A DNA stretch of 64,000 nucleotides from Motilimonas cestriensis (GTDB lineage: Bacteria > Pseudomonadota > Gammaproteobacteria > Enterobacterales > CBDFNC01): positions 124,001 to 188,000 of the forward strand of contig NZ_JAIMJA010000006.1 in NCBI RefSeq assembly GCF_021295315.1, written 5' to 3'. Position numbers and translations under genes: made by a program. This document shows positions 46,423-55,739 of the stretch, piece by piece; position 1 is the first letter of the stretch, and each line of letters begins with the position of its first letter. The notes under the pieces are model-generated. The model saw only the letters and a program-made list of their open reading frames with translations. It was not told where the DNA came from and made no database searches.

Positions 46423-47856
46423 ATGTTACTTCCTGTGATCATGGCTGGCGGCTCGGGCACTCGCTTGTGGCCGCTTTCTCGTAAGTTATTTCCTAAACAA
46501 TTCCTATCGTTATACGGTCAAGCGACGATGTTGCAGGCTACCGCTGGGCGGCTGGCTTGCGTTGAGCATTATGCACCGCTGATTATTTGTAATGAAGAGC
46601 ACCGTTTTACGGTGGCAGAGCAAATGCGCCAAGTGGATTTGCCTCATAGTGGTATTTTGTTAGAGCCAGAAGCGAAAAATACTGCGCCGGCGTTGGCGCT
46701 GGCGGCGTTTCAATCCTTGGCTCAGCATCCTGATGACGATCCTTTACTACTGGTTTTAGCGGCAGATCATGTGGTTAAAGATGAGGCGGCGTTTTGCGTG
46801 GCAGTGAACAATGCCATTAGCGCGGCGCAGGCTGGCAACTTGGTCACCTTTGGCATTGTGCCGGATCACCCTGAAACGGGCTATGGCTATATTAAGCGGG
46901 GTCAGCCTTTGGCGTTGTCGGATGGCCAAGGTGAGCTGTTTGAGGTGGCCCAATTTGTTGAAAAACCAGATTTAAACACTGCAAAGGCGTATATTGATAG
47001 CGGTGAATACTCGTGGAATAGCGGCATCTTTTTGTTTAAAGCCAGTGTGTTTTTGGCTGAGTTGAAACAACACAGTCCTGATATTTACCATGCTTGCCAA
47101 GCGGCCACGCGCGCGTTTAATCCTGATTTAGACTTTATTCGCATTGATGCAGCGGCCTTTGCTACTAGCCCTGAAGATTCCATTGATTACGCGGTGATGG
47201 AAAAAACCAACCAAGCAGTGGTGATCCCAATGGATTGTGGTTGGAGTGACGTGGGCGGTTGGTCGGCGCTTTGGGAAGTGTCTGACAAGGACGAGCAGGG
47301 CAATGTGTTTCGTGGTGATGTGTTAGATATCGACTCGCATAACTCGTATGTTTATGCCCAGGATACGCTGGTTGCCAGCATTGGCTTAAAAGACATCATA
47401 GTGGTGAAAACCAAAGATGCGGTGTTAGTGGCGGATAAGTCTCGGGTGCAAGAGGTGAAGCACTTAGTTGAGAGTTTAAAAGCCAGTGATCGCAGTGAAG
47501 TGTTGCATCATCGTGATGTACAGCGCCCTTGGGGTAAGTATGACTCGATTGATACCGGCAACCGTTTTCAGGTAAAGCATATTACGGTGAAGCCGGGGGC
47601 TAAGTTGTCGGTGCAAATGCATCATCATCGCGCCGAGCATTGGGTGGTGGTGTCGGGCACGGCCAAGGTGACTAATGGCGAGCGCATCTTTTTACTCAGT
47701 GAAAATGAGTCCACTTATATTCCTATCGGCACCACTCACGCCCTTGAAAACCCTGGTAAGGTGCCCCTTGAGCTAATTGAAGTGCAGTCAGGCTCGTATT
47801 TAGGTGAAGACGACATAGTGCGCTTTGAAGACAGATACGGCAGGACAGAATCATGA
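46423..47856 (+). CDS. manC: Mannose-1-phosphate guanylyltransferase / mannose-6-phosphate isomerase (type II, bifunctional)
   Basis: A 477-residue enzyme (E. coli ManC 478). The nucleotidyltransferase half has [42 protein letters not shown] and [13 protein letters not shown]. The C-terminal cupin PMI half has [25 protein letters not shown] and [14 protein letters not shown]. It makes mannose-6-P from fructose-6-P and GDP-mannose from mannose-1-P. I chose the ATG at 46423 (after CTGGAG) over the one at 46405 because family members begin just before the GGSGTRLWP motif. It is coupled to manB by a 4-base overlap. Confidence 0.95.
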   Translation: MLLPVIMAGGSGTRLWPLSRKLFPKQFLSLYGQATMLQATAGRLACVEHYAPLIICNEEHRFTVAEQMRQVDLPHSGILLEPEAKNTAPALALAAFQSLAQHPDDDPLLLVLAADHVVKDEAAFCVAVNNAISAAQAGNLVTFGIVPDHPETGYGYIKRGQPLALSDGQGELFEVAQFVEKPDLNTAKAYIDSGEYSWNSGIFLFKASVFLAELKQHSPDIYHACQAATRAFNPDLDFIRIDAAAFATSPEDSIDYAVMEKTNQAVVIPMDCGWSDVGGWSALWEVSDKDEQGNVFRGDVLDIDSHNSYVYAQDTLVASIGLKDIIVVKTKDAVLVADKSRVQEVKHLVESLKASDRSEVLHHRDVQRPWGKYDSIDTGNRFQVKHITVKPGAKLSVQMHHHRAEHWVVVSGTAKVTNGERIFLLSENESTYIPIGTTHALENPGKVPLELIEVQSGSYLGEDDIVRFEDRYGRTES

Positions 47857-49268
47857 GTGTGGCGAATATCATTAAGAGCAGCGGCATTGCGTTTGGCACC
47901 AGTGGTGCGCGTGGCTTGGTGGTGGATTTTACTGCTGAAGTTTGCGCTGCCTTTGCCTTGGCCTTTATTGAGGTGATGCGCGAGCGGTTTTGTTTTTCAC
48001 GTTTGGCGATTGCCATTGATAATCGCCCAAGTAGCCCGGAAATGGCGTTGGCTTGTATTGCTGCGGCTAAGGCGGCAGGTTTAGAGACTGATTATTATGG
48101 TGTGCTGCCAACGCCCGCTTTGGCGGTCACTTCTATGGCTGATGGCGTGCCTGCGATCATGGTGACGGGCAGTCATATTCCTTTTGATCGCAATGGTTTA
48201 AAGTTTTATCGCCCCGATGGTGAAATCACTAAGATAGACGAGCTGGCAATTTTAAGTGCGCAGAGTGAGCTGGTAGAGTTAGCTTTAAATGGCTTGCCGC
48301 AAGCGTCAACGCGCGCGGCTGATACTTATATGGCGCGCTATCTGGATATTTTCCCCAGTGATTTATTAGCGGGTAAGCGTATTGGGATTTATGAGCATTC
48401 CAGCTCGGGTCGCGATCTTTATGGCGATTTGTTTACACAGTTAGGCGCCGAGGTGATTAGCCTTGGCCGCAGTGACAGCTTTGTGCCCATTGATACCGAA
48501 GCGGTGGGCTTGGCTGACATTGAACAAGCGCAAGATTGGCAGCGTGAATTTGAGTTAGATGCGCTGTTTTCTACCGACGGTGATGGCGATAGGCCGCTGT
48601 TATCTGATGAAACGGGCACCTATTTACGCGGTGATATTCTATGTTTACTGGCCGCGCAGTATTTAAGTATTGATGCGTTAGCGGTGCCGGTAAGTTGTAA
48701 TTCTGCTATCGAAGCATGTGGTGCGTTTAAGTATGTAGCGCGCACGCAAATTGGCTCACCTTATGTGATTGCAGAGTTTACCTTGCTGCAAAGTCAGTTT
48801 GGCCACATTGCGGGTTTTGAAGCCAATGGCGGTTTTTTATTGGGCTCGGACATTGAGGTGAATGGCGCTGCGCTGAGTGCGCTACCCACTCGTGATGCGG
48901 TGTTACCTGTTTTGGCGGTGTTGGCGATGGCGGGTGGTGAACCTATATCTGACTTAGTGAAGCAGTTACCTGAGATATATACTGCGAGTGACCGCATTCA
49001 AAACTTCCCTAGGGAACAAAGTTTAGCAATTATTAAGCGTGGATTGGCCGAGCCAAAAGCGTTGTTAGTAAGCTTGGGATTGGGTGAGTTTGATGCTACT
49101 AGTGTTGATACCACCGATGGTTTGCGTATGACATTGAGTAATGGCGAAGTGGTGCATTTGCGTCCTTCGGGTAATGCGCCGGAGCTGCGTTGTTATGCCG
49201 AGGCGAGTTCATCTGTTCGCGCGATGCAGTTGGTGGTGCAGAGTTTGGGCGCGCTTAATCAGGCTTGA
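47853..49268 (+). CDS. manB: Phosphomannomutase / phosphohexomutase family
   Basis: A 471-residue alpha-D-phosphohexomutase: N-terminal [10 protein letters not shown], phosphoserine region [16 protein letters not shown], metal site [11 protein letters not shown] and C-terminal phosphate-binding [14 protein letters not shown]. The serine region reads TGSHIP rather than the commoner TASHNP, but the Ser and metal Asp residues are kept. It converts mannose-6-P to mannose-1-P for ManC. The ATG overlaps the manC stop (ATGA). Confidence 0.88.
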   Translation: MSVANIIKSSGIAFGTSGARGLVVDFTAEVCAAFALAFIEVMRERFCFSRLAIAIDNRPSSPEMALACIAAAKAAGLETDYYGVLPTPALAVTSMADGVPAIMVTGSHIPFDRNGLKFYRPDGEITKIDELAILSAQSELVELALNGLPQASTRAADTYMARYLDIFPSDLLAGKRIGIYEHSSSGRDLYGDLFTQLGAEVISLGRSDSFVPIDTEAVGLADIEQAQDWQREFELDALFSTDGDGDRPLLSDETGTYLRGDILCLLAAQYLSIDALAVPVSCNSAIEACGAFKYVARTQIGSPYVIAEFTLLQSQFGHIAGFEANGGFLLGSDIEVNGAALSALPTRDAVLPVLAVLAMAGGEPISDLVKQLPEIYTASDRIQNFPREQSLAIIKRGLAEPKALLVSLGLGEFDATSVDTTDGLRMTLSNGEVVHLRPSGNAPELRCYAEASSSVRAMQLVVQSLGALNQA

Positions 49269-49310
49269 TGGGGCGTTTTATTCGCACAATGAACGAGTGA
49301 GCCACGCTGA

Positions 49311-49573
49311 GTAGGAGCAGAATTTATTCTGCGAATCAAAGAATATTGTCGATGAATAGCCCTTTAATAAGGGCCTTACGGGCGGGTAGTATGATTTTTC
49401 TCTTGAGTAAGGTGGGCGCTGTTTTCGCGGAATGAATTCCGCTCCTACGTGTGGGGAATACGCTTTTTGTTGGGGGCATATCGTTCAACAGGTGGGCGCT
49501 GTTTTTCGCGGAATAAATTCCGCTCCTACGTGGGGGTAACACGCTTTTGTAGGAGCAGAATTTATTCTGCGAA
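49311..49573. repeat. Cluster of four REP units
   Basis: Units at 49311-49335 (plus, stem GCAGAAT/ATTCTGC), 49424-49448 (minus, GCGGAAT-TC-ATTCCGC), 49505-49529 (minus, GCGGAAT-TT-ATTCCGC) and 49549-49573 (plus, GCAGAAT/ATTCTGC). The two minus copies sit in a longer direct repeat (from 49410 and from 49490, sharing GGTGGGCGCTGTTTT before the unit). They fill the 340-bp gap between manB and the MBL gene; open frames here are by-products. Confidence 0.88.
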
Positions 49574-49608
49574 GCATGCTTTGATACATAGATATATATG
49601 GAGACTTA

Positions 49609-50994
49609 ATGGATATAAAACATTGGGGCGCGGTTGATGGGGTAACAGGCTCTTGTCATCAGTTGATACTAAATGAACATAACAGCATTTTAATTGATTG
49701 CGGTTTGTTTCAAGGGGCTGAAACAGCCGGTAAAGCAGGCGCTGAGTCGTTGGCTATTGAGTTTGACCTCTCAACTGTTAAAGCCCTTGTTGTTACTCAT
49801 TGCCATATTGACCACGTTGGCCGCATTCCATATTTATTAGCCGCTGGCTTTAATGGTCCCATTTATGCTACCCAAGCTACGGTGGCGATGTTGCCGATGA
49901 TTTTGCGCGATGCCCTTAAGCTTGGCGTCACTCAAGATCAGCGCTTAATCGATGCTTGTATTCGCAAACTCAAAAGCCAGATGATTGCGGTGGACTATAA
50001 AGTCTGGCAAAGCTTGCCGGTTGATGGCTTGGCTAAGGTGAAGTTTAAACCGGCGGGGCATATTTTAGGCTCTGCCTATTTAGAGTTTGATTGTGGTAAA
50101 GGTAAGCGCGTGGTGTTCTCGGGGGATTTAGGCGCACCTTACACGCCGTTACTCGCCGCGCCGAAGAGTCCTTATCAAGCCGATGTATTAGTGATTGAAA
50201 GTACCTATGGCGATCATTGCCATCAAGGACGTAAAGCGCGCTCTGCTTTATTGAAAACCACCATTGAAAAAGCAGTGGCAGATAACGGTGTGGTGTTGAT
50301 CCCTGCTTTTAGTATTGGTCGCACTCAAGAGCTGTTATATGAGCTTGAGTCTATCGCTTATGCTGAATCGAAAAAGAACCCCGCGGCCATGTGGGCCAAT
50401 TTAGAGGTGATTATCGACTCGCCAATGGCGGCAGGCTTTACGGATTTTTATTGTGAGTTTAGCGAGCTGTGGGATGCCGAAGCGCGCCGGAAAACCCAAT
50501 CTGGTCGTCATCCACTCGACTTTGAAACGTTATATACAGTTAGTAGCCATAAAGAGCACATCCAAGTGCTCAATTATCTTGCCAAGCGCAATAAGCCTGC
50601 GGTGGTGATTGCTGCCAGTGGCATGTGTAGCGGTGGCCGTATTGTCAGTTATTTAGAGCAGTTTTTACCCGATGCAACTGCCGATGTGCTGTTTGTCGGT
50701 TATCAAGCCCGTGGTAGTTTAGGGCGTGATATTCAACAATATGGTCCAACGGGCGGTTACGTATTTATTGACGATAAACGCATTGATATTAAAGCTGGCG
50801 TACACACTTTAAGTGGTTATTCGGCCCACGCCGATCAAAAAGATTTGCTGAACTTTGTGAAACGGATGCGTAAACCGCCAAAGCTAATTAAGATTGTGCA
50901 TGGTGACGAAGAGGCGAAAGCAGAGCTTGCACGTTTGTATCGTGATTTACTGCCTGAGTGTGACGTGGTGATTGCTGGTTATGGCCTTGAGTGA
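49609..50994 (+). CDS. MBL-fold hydrolase with beta-CASP and RNA-metabolism domain
   Basis: A 461-residue protein with the metallo-beta-lactamase motif VVTHCHIDHVGRIPYL, a second metal region FSGDLGAPY, the beta-CASP block VLIPAFSIGRTQELLYEL and the C-terminal SGYSAHADQKDLLNFV. This is the CPSF73/YsH1-like layout found in bacterial exo/endoribonuclease homologues. Many bacterial members are of uncertain substrate. It stands alone after the REP cluster. Confidence 0.9.
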   Translation: MDIKHWGAVDGVTGSCHQLILNEHNSILIDCGLFQGAETAGKAGAESLAIEFDLSTVKALVVTHCHIDHVGRIPYLLAAGFNGPIYATQATVAMLPMILRDALKLGVTQDQRLIDACIRKLKSQMIAVDYKVWQSLPVDGLAKVKFKPAGHILGSAYLEFDCGKGKRVVFSGDLGAPYTPLLAAPKSPYQADVLVIESTYGDHCHQGRKARSALLKTTIEKAVADNGVVLIPAFSIGRTQELLYELESIAYAESKKNPAAMWANLEVIIDSPMAAGFTDFYCEFSELWDAEARRKTQSGRHPLDFETLYTVSSHKEHIQVLNYLAKRNKPAVVIAASGMCSGGRIVSYLEQFLPDATADVLFVGYQARGSLGRDIQQYGPTGGYVFIDDKRIDIKAGVHTLSGYSAHADQKDLLNFVKRMRKPPKLIKIVHGDEEAKAELARLYRDLLPECDVVIAGYGLE

Positions 50995-51051
50995 TACAAG
51001 TAGCTAGCCGAACATAATGCGATTGAGCGCAAAGGCTCAATCGCAGCATCA

Positions 51052-51426
51052 TTATTCTTCTTCGTTAGCGTCTTCCAATAACCATTGGGCTAGCTCGGTT
51101 TTCTTTTGTTTGATCACGTCATTCACTTGCTGCTCAAGATCTTCAGCGTTGATGTCCTGTACTGCGGCCAGTGGTTCACCAATGGTTTGCTCAACCACGC
51201 CGTCAATATGCTCAAGGGCAGCTTGCTTGCCTTCTTCAATTGAGTTGACGCCTAGCTCTTTTTTCGCTTCGAGTAATTCGTCAACGTTAATGCCTGTACT
51301 TTCTTCTAATAAGCTTTTACTCGCCGCTTTGGCTTCTTTTTTTGTTTCTTCATACGCTTCTGAGATTGGCCCACATCCCGCTAATAAGGTGAAAGAAAAG
51401 GCAGCTATGATAGGTAATGCTTTCAT
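51052..51426 (-). CDS. Small acidic lipoprotein of unknown function
   Basis: A 124-residue protein with a lipoprotein signal ending LLAGC (lipobox), after which the mature chain is acidic and helical (EAYEETKKEAKAASKSLLEE..., coiled-coil-like). No known domain is recognised. It is convergent with the MBL gene and divergent from dusA. GAAGGACC before the ATG serves as ribosome site. Confidence 0.75.
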   Translation of the reverse strand: MKALPIIAAFSFTLLAGCGPISEAYEETKKEAKAASKSLLEESTGINVDELLEAKKELGVNSIEEGKQAALEHIDGVVEQTIGEPLAAVQDINAEDLEQQVNDVIKQKKTELAQWLLEDANEEE

Positions 51427-51672
51427 ATTATGGGTCCTTCTAATTTAAGAATGTGTGACATAAAATGTCATGATGACTATACCTAATATTTATTAATTAG
51501 CTACAGAATATCGAGACTTGATAGCTTAATTTTTTATCAACTTGGCTTGCAGTCAGGTGATGAATTTGAAGCCATGACAGTGGAGCGCTATAATCGGCGC
51601 TGTTTTTAAATGCGCCGCTAACTCATCGTGCGTTATATTTCCATCCTATTGTTATTTAAGGAATATGTAGTC

Positions 51673-52665
51673 ATGTCGCACAATGTGTCGCACCTTCAGC
51701 GCTTCTCCGTTGCCCCGATGTTGGATTGGACGGACCGTCATTGTCGCTACTTTCATCGCTTGATGTCACAGCACACTTTGCTTTATACCGAAATGGTGAC
51801 AACGGGCGCGATCTTGTTTGGTAAGGGCGATTACTTGGCATTTAACGAAGAAGAGCAACCCGTTTCATTGCAGCTCGGAGGTAGTGATCCGAAGGCGTTA
51901 GCTGAGTGCGCAAAAATTGCCCAGCAACGTGGTTATAATGAAATTAATTTGAATGTAGGTTGCCCCTCAGATCGGGTGCAAAGCGGTCGTTTTGGTGCGT
52001 GCTTAATGGCTGAGCCAGCGCTGGTGGCGGATGCCGTTAAAGCGATGCAAGACGCCTGTGATTTACCTGTTACGGTGAAAACACGCATTGGTATTGACGA
52101 ACAAGATAGCTATGCCTTTTTAACCACGTTTATTGATCAAGTGGCGCAGGCTGGCTGTGATACTTTCATTGTGCATGCGCGCAAGGCATGGTTGAGCGGC
52201 TTAAGTCCAAAAGAAAATCGCGATATTCCGCCGCTGGATTACGAGCGTGTGTATCAGCTTAAACAGGATTTTCCTGGGCTGGTGATTGCCATTAACGGTG
52301 GCATAAAAACTTATGAGCAATGTGATGAGCATTTACAGCATTTAGATGGGGTGATGTTAGGCCGTGAAGTGTATAGCAATCCTTATTTGTTGGCTGAGGT
52401 TGACCAACATTATTTTGGTTCGACGCGCCCTGTGCTGAGCCGCGTCGAAGTGATTGAAGCGATGTTTCCGTATGTTGAAAAGCATTTGGCATCGGGGGCT
52501 AAGCTGTCTCACGTTACGCGCCACATGTTGGGCATGTTTCAAGGTTTGCCCAATGGCCGTGCTTATCGCCGTCATTTAAGTGAGCTGTCACCGCGGGGGG
52601 ATGCGACGTTAAAAGTGCTAGAAGATGCGCTAAAACTGGTGACGGAGTTTACGCCTGCAGAATAA
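51673..52665 (+). CDS. dusA: tRNA-dihydrouridine(20/20a) synthase
   Basis: A 330-residue FMN enzyme with [49 protein letters not shown], the catalytic cysteine in [16 protein letters not shown] and [19 protein letters not shown]. The last is typical of DusA rather than DusB or DusC. It reduces uridine in the tRNA D-loop. The ATG at 51673 fits the family start; the upstream frame to 51628 has no matching residues. Confidence 0.95.
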   Translation: MSHNVSHLQRFSVAPMLDWTDRHCRYFHRLMSQHTLLYTEMVTTGAILFGKGDYLAFNEEEQPVSLQLGGSDPKALAECAKIAQQRGYNEINLNVGCPSDRVQSGRFGACLMAEPALVADAVKAMQDACDLPVTVKTRIGIDEQDSYAFLTTFIDQVAQAGCDTFIVHARKAWLSGLSPKENRDIPPLDYERVYQLKQDFPGLVIAINGGIKTYEQCDEHLQHLDGVMLGREVYSNPYLLAEVDQHYFGSTRPVLSRVEVIEAMFPYVEKHLASGAKLSHVTRHMLGMFQGLPNGRAYRRHLSELSPRGDATLKVLEDALKLVTEFTPAE

Positions 52666-52677
52666 ATGTGAATAACA

Positions 52678-52712
52678 AAGTGCTTGTTTAGATTATTTTT
52701 GAACAAGCGCTT
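52678..52712 (+). terminator. Hairpin after dusA
   Basis: AAGTGCTTGTT and AACAAGCGCTT pair (one G-T) around a 13-nt loop just after the dusA stop. The T-run is missing, so termination would be weak or factor-assisted. Confidence 0.4.
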
Positions 52713-52946
52713 GCTGTAAAAGTAAGGCCTTTTATTTTTAATAATTAAGGTCAAGTTGTTAGTGGTTGTTTTTATTTCCTTTCTATTTATTGCTACGACT
52801 TTGGTTGTAATGCTGAGCGCTGTTGGCTTTTCTTCCGATATTCAATATAACGTTTTCAACTAAATACATGGTTTTTGCTTCTACGACTTTAGTCTAATAT
52901 GTCGCTACTTTTTAATAACAGCGACGTGTTTTAAGTGGGTAGTAAA

Positions 52947-53078
52947 ATGGCCAAATTAGCCTTAGTTAGAGTGATGTTTGGGTTAACAACGTTATTAGGT
53001 TTTCATGTTAGTGCTTTGTACTTTTTTTTGGCGCTGCTTATTTACTGCACCCATCACCGTGAAGTGTTTGGCTGGTAG
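52947..53078 (+). CDS. Possible 43-residue membrane peptide
   Basis: An ATG at 52947, with GTGGG six bases upstream, opens a frame of 43 codons ending TAG at 53078. The peptide (MAKLALVRVMFGLTTLLGFH...) has two hydrophobic stretches and a charged end THHREVFGW, giving a plausible one- or two-pass membrane peptide. It lies in an otherwise empty 510-bp gap. I do not recognise it and length alone gives little support. Confidence 0.3.
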   Translation: MAKLALVRVMFGLTTLLGFHVSALYFFLALLIYCTHHREVFGW

Positions 53079-53176
53079 GGTAGGTCTGTCTCACGCTTTT
53101 CGGCTTTAATTTTAAGCATCTCGTGTTATATTCTTTTTAGATTTATGCGGTTAGCGTATTTAAAAAGGATAAGTGT

Positions 53177-53767
53177 GTGTTGAGAAAAATTTCAAGTTAT
53201 TTAATACTCCCCGTACTTGTAGTGCTGTCTGCTTGCTCTAAAGATGAGCCGGTGACAGAGCAAGCTGTCGAGAAACCGATGCAGCGCACTACGATAGTAA
53301 GCGATGCAACACCTGGTCAAACTATTCCTGCGTCTAAAACTTACACTTTTGTTGACGCGGTGAATGTGGTGATTGAAGACTCCCGCTTGGATAGTACAGC
53401 TGTGCAAGGTGAGCTTCGCAATGCGATAGCTTCGGTAATGCAGGCAAAGGGCTATGGCTATGAGCCTGATGTGACGAAAGCTGATTTGGTTATGGGCTTT
53501 TTGTTCTCTCTTGAATCTGGGTTACCGGACGCTGAGTTGATTAAAATATTTGGTTTGTCGCCAGGACTAATGAGTATTAACAGTGATGGCCGTTATGAAA
53601 AAGCGACGCTAGTACTCGGCGCGATGTCTAGTGACACCAAGCAAGTTTATTGGAAAACCATGTTGCAGGGTTTTGCTGATTTTGAACGACCACGTGATGA
53701 GGCGACGAAACGCGCTGATCGTCTAGTGGGTGAAATGCTGGCTAATATTCCGACGGCGGAGCAATAA
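53177..53767 (+). CDS. DUF4136-type lipoprotein
   Basis: A 196-residue protein starting at GTG (after AAAAAGGAT) with a lipoprotein signal ending VLSACS. The mature part has YTFVDAVNVVIEDSRLD, LRNAIASVMQAKGYGYEP, KADLVMGF and a final helix ATKRADRLVGEMLANIP, the pattern of DUF4136 lipoproteins. Function is unknown. The next gene starts one base after its stop, so the two probably form an operon. Confidence 0.82.
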   Translation: MLRKISSYLILPVLVVLSACSKDEPVTEQAVEKPMQRTTIVSDATPGQTIPASKTYTFVDAVNVVIEDSRLDSTAVQGELRNAIASVMQAKGYGYEPDVTKADLVMGFLFSLESGLPDAELIKIFGLSPGLMSINSDGRYEKATLVLGAMSSDTKQVYWKTMLQGFADFERPRDEATKRADRLVGEMLANIPTAEQ

Positions 53768-53768
53768 T

Positions 53769-54164
53769 ATGCGTGGTGCAGGTGGCAGTGAAGGTGGCGT
53801 TGGCCAGTTTTTTATTGGTTTGATTATGATGGTTGCTGGTGGCTATTTGTTACTTAATGCCATTATGGTGACTAATCATTTTCATATGGGTTATAGCTTA
53901 TACCGAGTTGGCGGGTTTTCATTAACCAGCGGCATGGTCATGGTGCCTTTTATTTTTGGTGTTGGCTTGGTGTTTTATAACAGCCGAAATATTTTAGGCT
54001 GGATTTTGGCTATTGGCGCGTTAGTGATGCTGATATTCGGCGTGATCACGTCCATTAATTTTCAATTACGTCATATGTCAGCATTCGATTTAATTGTGAT
54101 TTTGGTGTTGTTGGTTGGCGGTATCGGGTTGTTTTTACGCTCGTTAAGAAATTTGAGTAGTTAG
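53769..54164 (+). CDS. Small inner-membrane protein of unknown function
   Basis: A 131-residue protein from ATG 53769, after GGCGGAG. It has a Gly-rich start (MRGAGGSEGGVGQFF) and four hydrophobic segments (about 13-35, 46-68, 75-95, 100-122) with few charged residues. No family recognised. It directly follows the DUF4136 lipoprotein gene and probably shares its transcript. Confidence 0.7.
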   Translation: MRGAGGSEGGVGQFFIGLIMMVAGGYLLLNAIMVTNHFHMGYSLYRVGGFSLTSGMVMVPFIFGVGLVFYNSRNILGWILAIGALVMLIFGVITSINFQLRHMSAFDLIVILVLLVGGIGLFLRSLRNLSS

Positions 54165-54198
54165 GCTTTAATATCACATCACGTTTATTTTTGGTTAA

Positions 54199-54265
54199 TT
54201 CGCCGAGCAAGCTCAGCTCCTACGTGAACGATTTTATCGAGTAGGAGCAGAACTTGTTCTGCGAA
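54199..54265. repeat. REP pair (inverted), left flank of RAYT remnant
   Basis: Minus unit 54199-54223 (stem GCTGAGC/GCTCGGC, one G-T) and plus unit 54241-54265 (stem GCAGAAC/GTTCTGC), separated by 17 bases. The same pair, with two base changes in the spacer, recurs at 54838-54904 on the other side of the transposase remnant. Confidence 0.9.
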
Positions 54266-54315
54266 CAAGGACAGTTTAACTATAATTAGAAGATGATTAC
54301 TGTCGCGATATTGCT

Positions 54316-54767
54316 ATGAATTATCATGCTAACCATCTGCGCTTTGGTCGCGTTTCACAAGCAAACCAAGCATATTCTCTTACATCAACCACGTTTCAGC
54401 GTCGGCCTATTTTTCATTCGTTTAGCTCTGCGAGGTTGTTGATAAATTCAATGGCGAAAGCCGATCATGAACGATTGTGTTCAACGTTAGCTTTTGTTGT
54501 CATGCCTGACCATTTTCACTGGGTTATTCAGTTGGCTGATTTAAGCACACTTAGTTAGTTGGTAGGGTGAAGCGGGAAACTAGCTATCTTTTGCATCAGC
54601 GAGGCTTATGCAGGGGAAGTATTTGGCAGCATGGGTTTTACGATCACGCGATTCGCAATGAGAATGATCTTTTACCAATTTGTCGATATGTGGTGGCGAA
54701 TCCACTTCGCGCAGGGCTGGTTAAGAGTGTGAAGGATTATCCATATTGGGATTGCGTTTATTTGTAG
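54316..54767 (+). pseudogene. REP-associated tyrosine transposase (RAYT, Y1_Tnp/IS200-like), disrupted
   Basis: The first part (54316-54558) encodes RFGRVSQANQAYSLTSTTFQ and the HUH-type motif FVVMPDHFHWVIQL, then stops at a TAG. The second part (54567-54767), in another frame, encodes GSIWQHGFYDHAIRNENDL and RYVVANPLRAGLVKSVKDYP, the RAYT C-terminal pattern. The usual catalytic helix with the nucleophile Tyr (here DHAIRNENDLLPICRYVVANP) is still visible. Together they give ~150 residues, the usual RAYT length, so a stop codon and a frameshift have killed the gene. RAYTs mobilise REP elements, and this one is flanked by REP pairs. Confidence 0.88.
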
Positions 54768-54772
54768 GTTTG

Positions 54773-54904
54773 TTCGCCGAGCGAGCTCAGCTCCTACGTG
54801 GTAGGTGTTAACGATTATGAATTTTATTTATGGTCAATTCGCCGAGCAAGCTCAGCTCCTACGTGAACTATTTTATCGCGTAGGAGCAGAACTTGTTCTG
54901 CGAA
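54773..54904. repeat. Three REP units, right flank of RAYT remnant
   Basis: Minus units at 54773-54797 (stem GCTGAGC-TC-GCTCGGC) and 54838-54862 (GCTGAGC-TT-GCTCGGC), and a plus unit at 54880-54904 (GCAGAAC/GTTCTGC). The last two form an inverted pair nearly identical to 54199-54265. Confidence 0.9.
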
Positions 54905-54940
54905 TGGTCGCTAGCAATGATTCAAATAGCGTTATTTTAT

Positions 54941-55354
54941 TTATAAGGTTTTACACCACTTTCCATGCTGTTCTTGGTATCCCATCGCCACTAAAAAACC
55001 ACTAAAGGGTTGCTCTTGTTCGTTTAGGGTTGTCGCTATTGTGGTTGCTCCCTGCGCTTTGGCAATTAGCTCTAGTTGGGTTAATAAATACTTACCCACA
55101 CCGCGGCGGCGGGTTAAGTCTCTCACCGTAAACTGACTTAAGTTTGCGGTGTTTCCCTCTATGCTCAGTAATGCCGCTGCGATATGGCGTTCGTTGAACA
55201 TGGCGACATATAGGCTTGGGGATTTTTGTGCAATTAATGAATTTAATGCTAGATCGGTTAGCTGTAGTTCAGGCCAAGCAGAGGCATAAATTTTCTTTAA
55301 ATCAATTAGTAATTGAGGCTCGACTTGCTGCGGGTGAAAAACGCTTAAGCGCAT
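54941..55354 (-). CDS. GNAT family N-acetyltransferase
   Basis: A 137-residue protein with the GNAT core: SLYVAMFNERHIAAALLSIEG, the acetyl-CoA loop FTVRDLTRRRGVGKYLLTQLE (R-x-x-G-x-G/A type) and a final ATTIATTLNEQEQPFSGFLVAMGY. It resembles the PanM/PanZ-sized single-domain acetyltransferases, but I cannot assign a substrate. It stands alone between the REP cluster and the YkgJ gene. Confidence 0.82.
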   Translation of the reverse strand: MRLSVFHPQQVEPQLLIDLKKIYASAWPELQLTDLALNSLIAQKSPSLYVAMFNERHIAAALLSIEGNTANLSQFTVRDLTRRRGVGKYLLTQLELIAKAQGATTIATTLNEQEQPFSGFLVAMGYQEQHGKWCKTL

Positions 55355-55490
55355 GGTGGCTCCTAAGAAATGACAAGCGGTATGCTTATGACGTCATGCA
55401 GGTTAGAATTATAAGTCATTATAAAAGTTTCGTGTTTTATGGAAAAGAGCTTATCTGATCTTATGTCGGGTGAATGAAAGAGGATTTATT

Positions 55491-55739
55491 ATGGAATGTC
55501 GCTTAGGTTGCGGTGCTTGCTGTATCGCGCCAAGTATTAGCTCCGCCATTCCAGGGATGGAGCAGGGCAAGCCAGCGGGCGTTCGCTGTGTTCAACTTAA
55601 TGAGCATAATTTATGTCGTTTATTTGGTAAACCAGAGCGGCCCAAGGTGTGTGCTGATTTTAAGCCTTGTCCTTCTGTTTGTGGCAGCACTGACCAGCAG
55701 GCGATGATTAATATTGATGAGTTAGAAAGGCTGACTTAA
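55491..55739 (+). CDS. YkgJ family cysteine-cluster protein
   Basis: An 82-residue protein (ATG 55491 after GAGGATT) with CRLGCGACCIAPSIS at the start and CRLFGKPERPKVCADFKPCPSVCG in the second half, the conserved cysteine pattern of the UPF0153/YkgJ family, probably a metal-binding (zinc or Fe-S) protein. Function unknown. Its last codons overlap the end of the convergent polysaccharide deacetylase-like gene by four bases. Confidence 0.88.
   Translation: MECRLGCGACCIAPSISSAIPGMEQGKPAGVRCVQLNEHNLCRLFGKPERPKVCADFKPCPSVCGSTDQQAMINIDELERLT

Noticed and set aside
49336-49637. Open frames on both strands after manB
   Set aside because: They consist mostly of REP units and flanks; the amino-acid pattern repeats with the DNA repeat.
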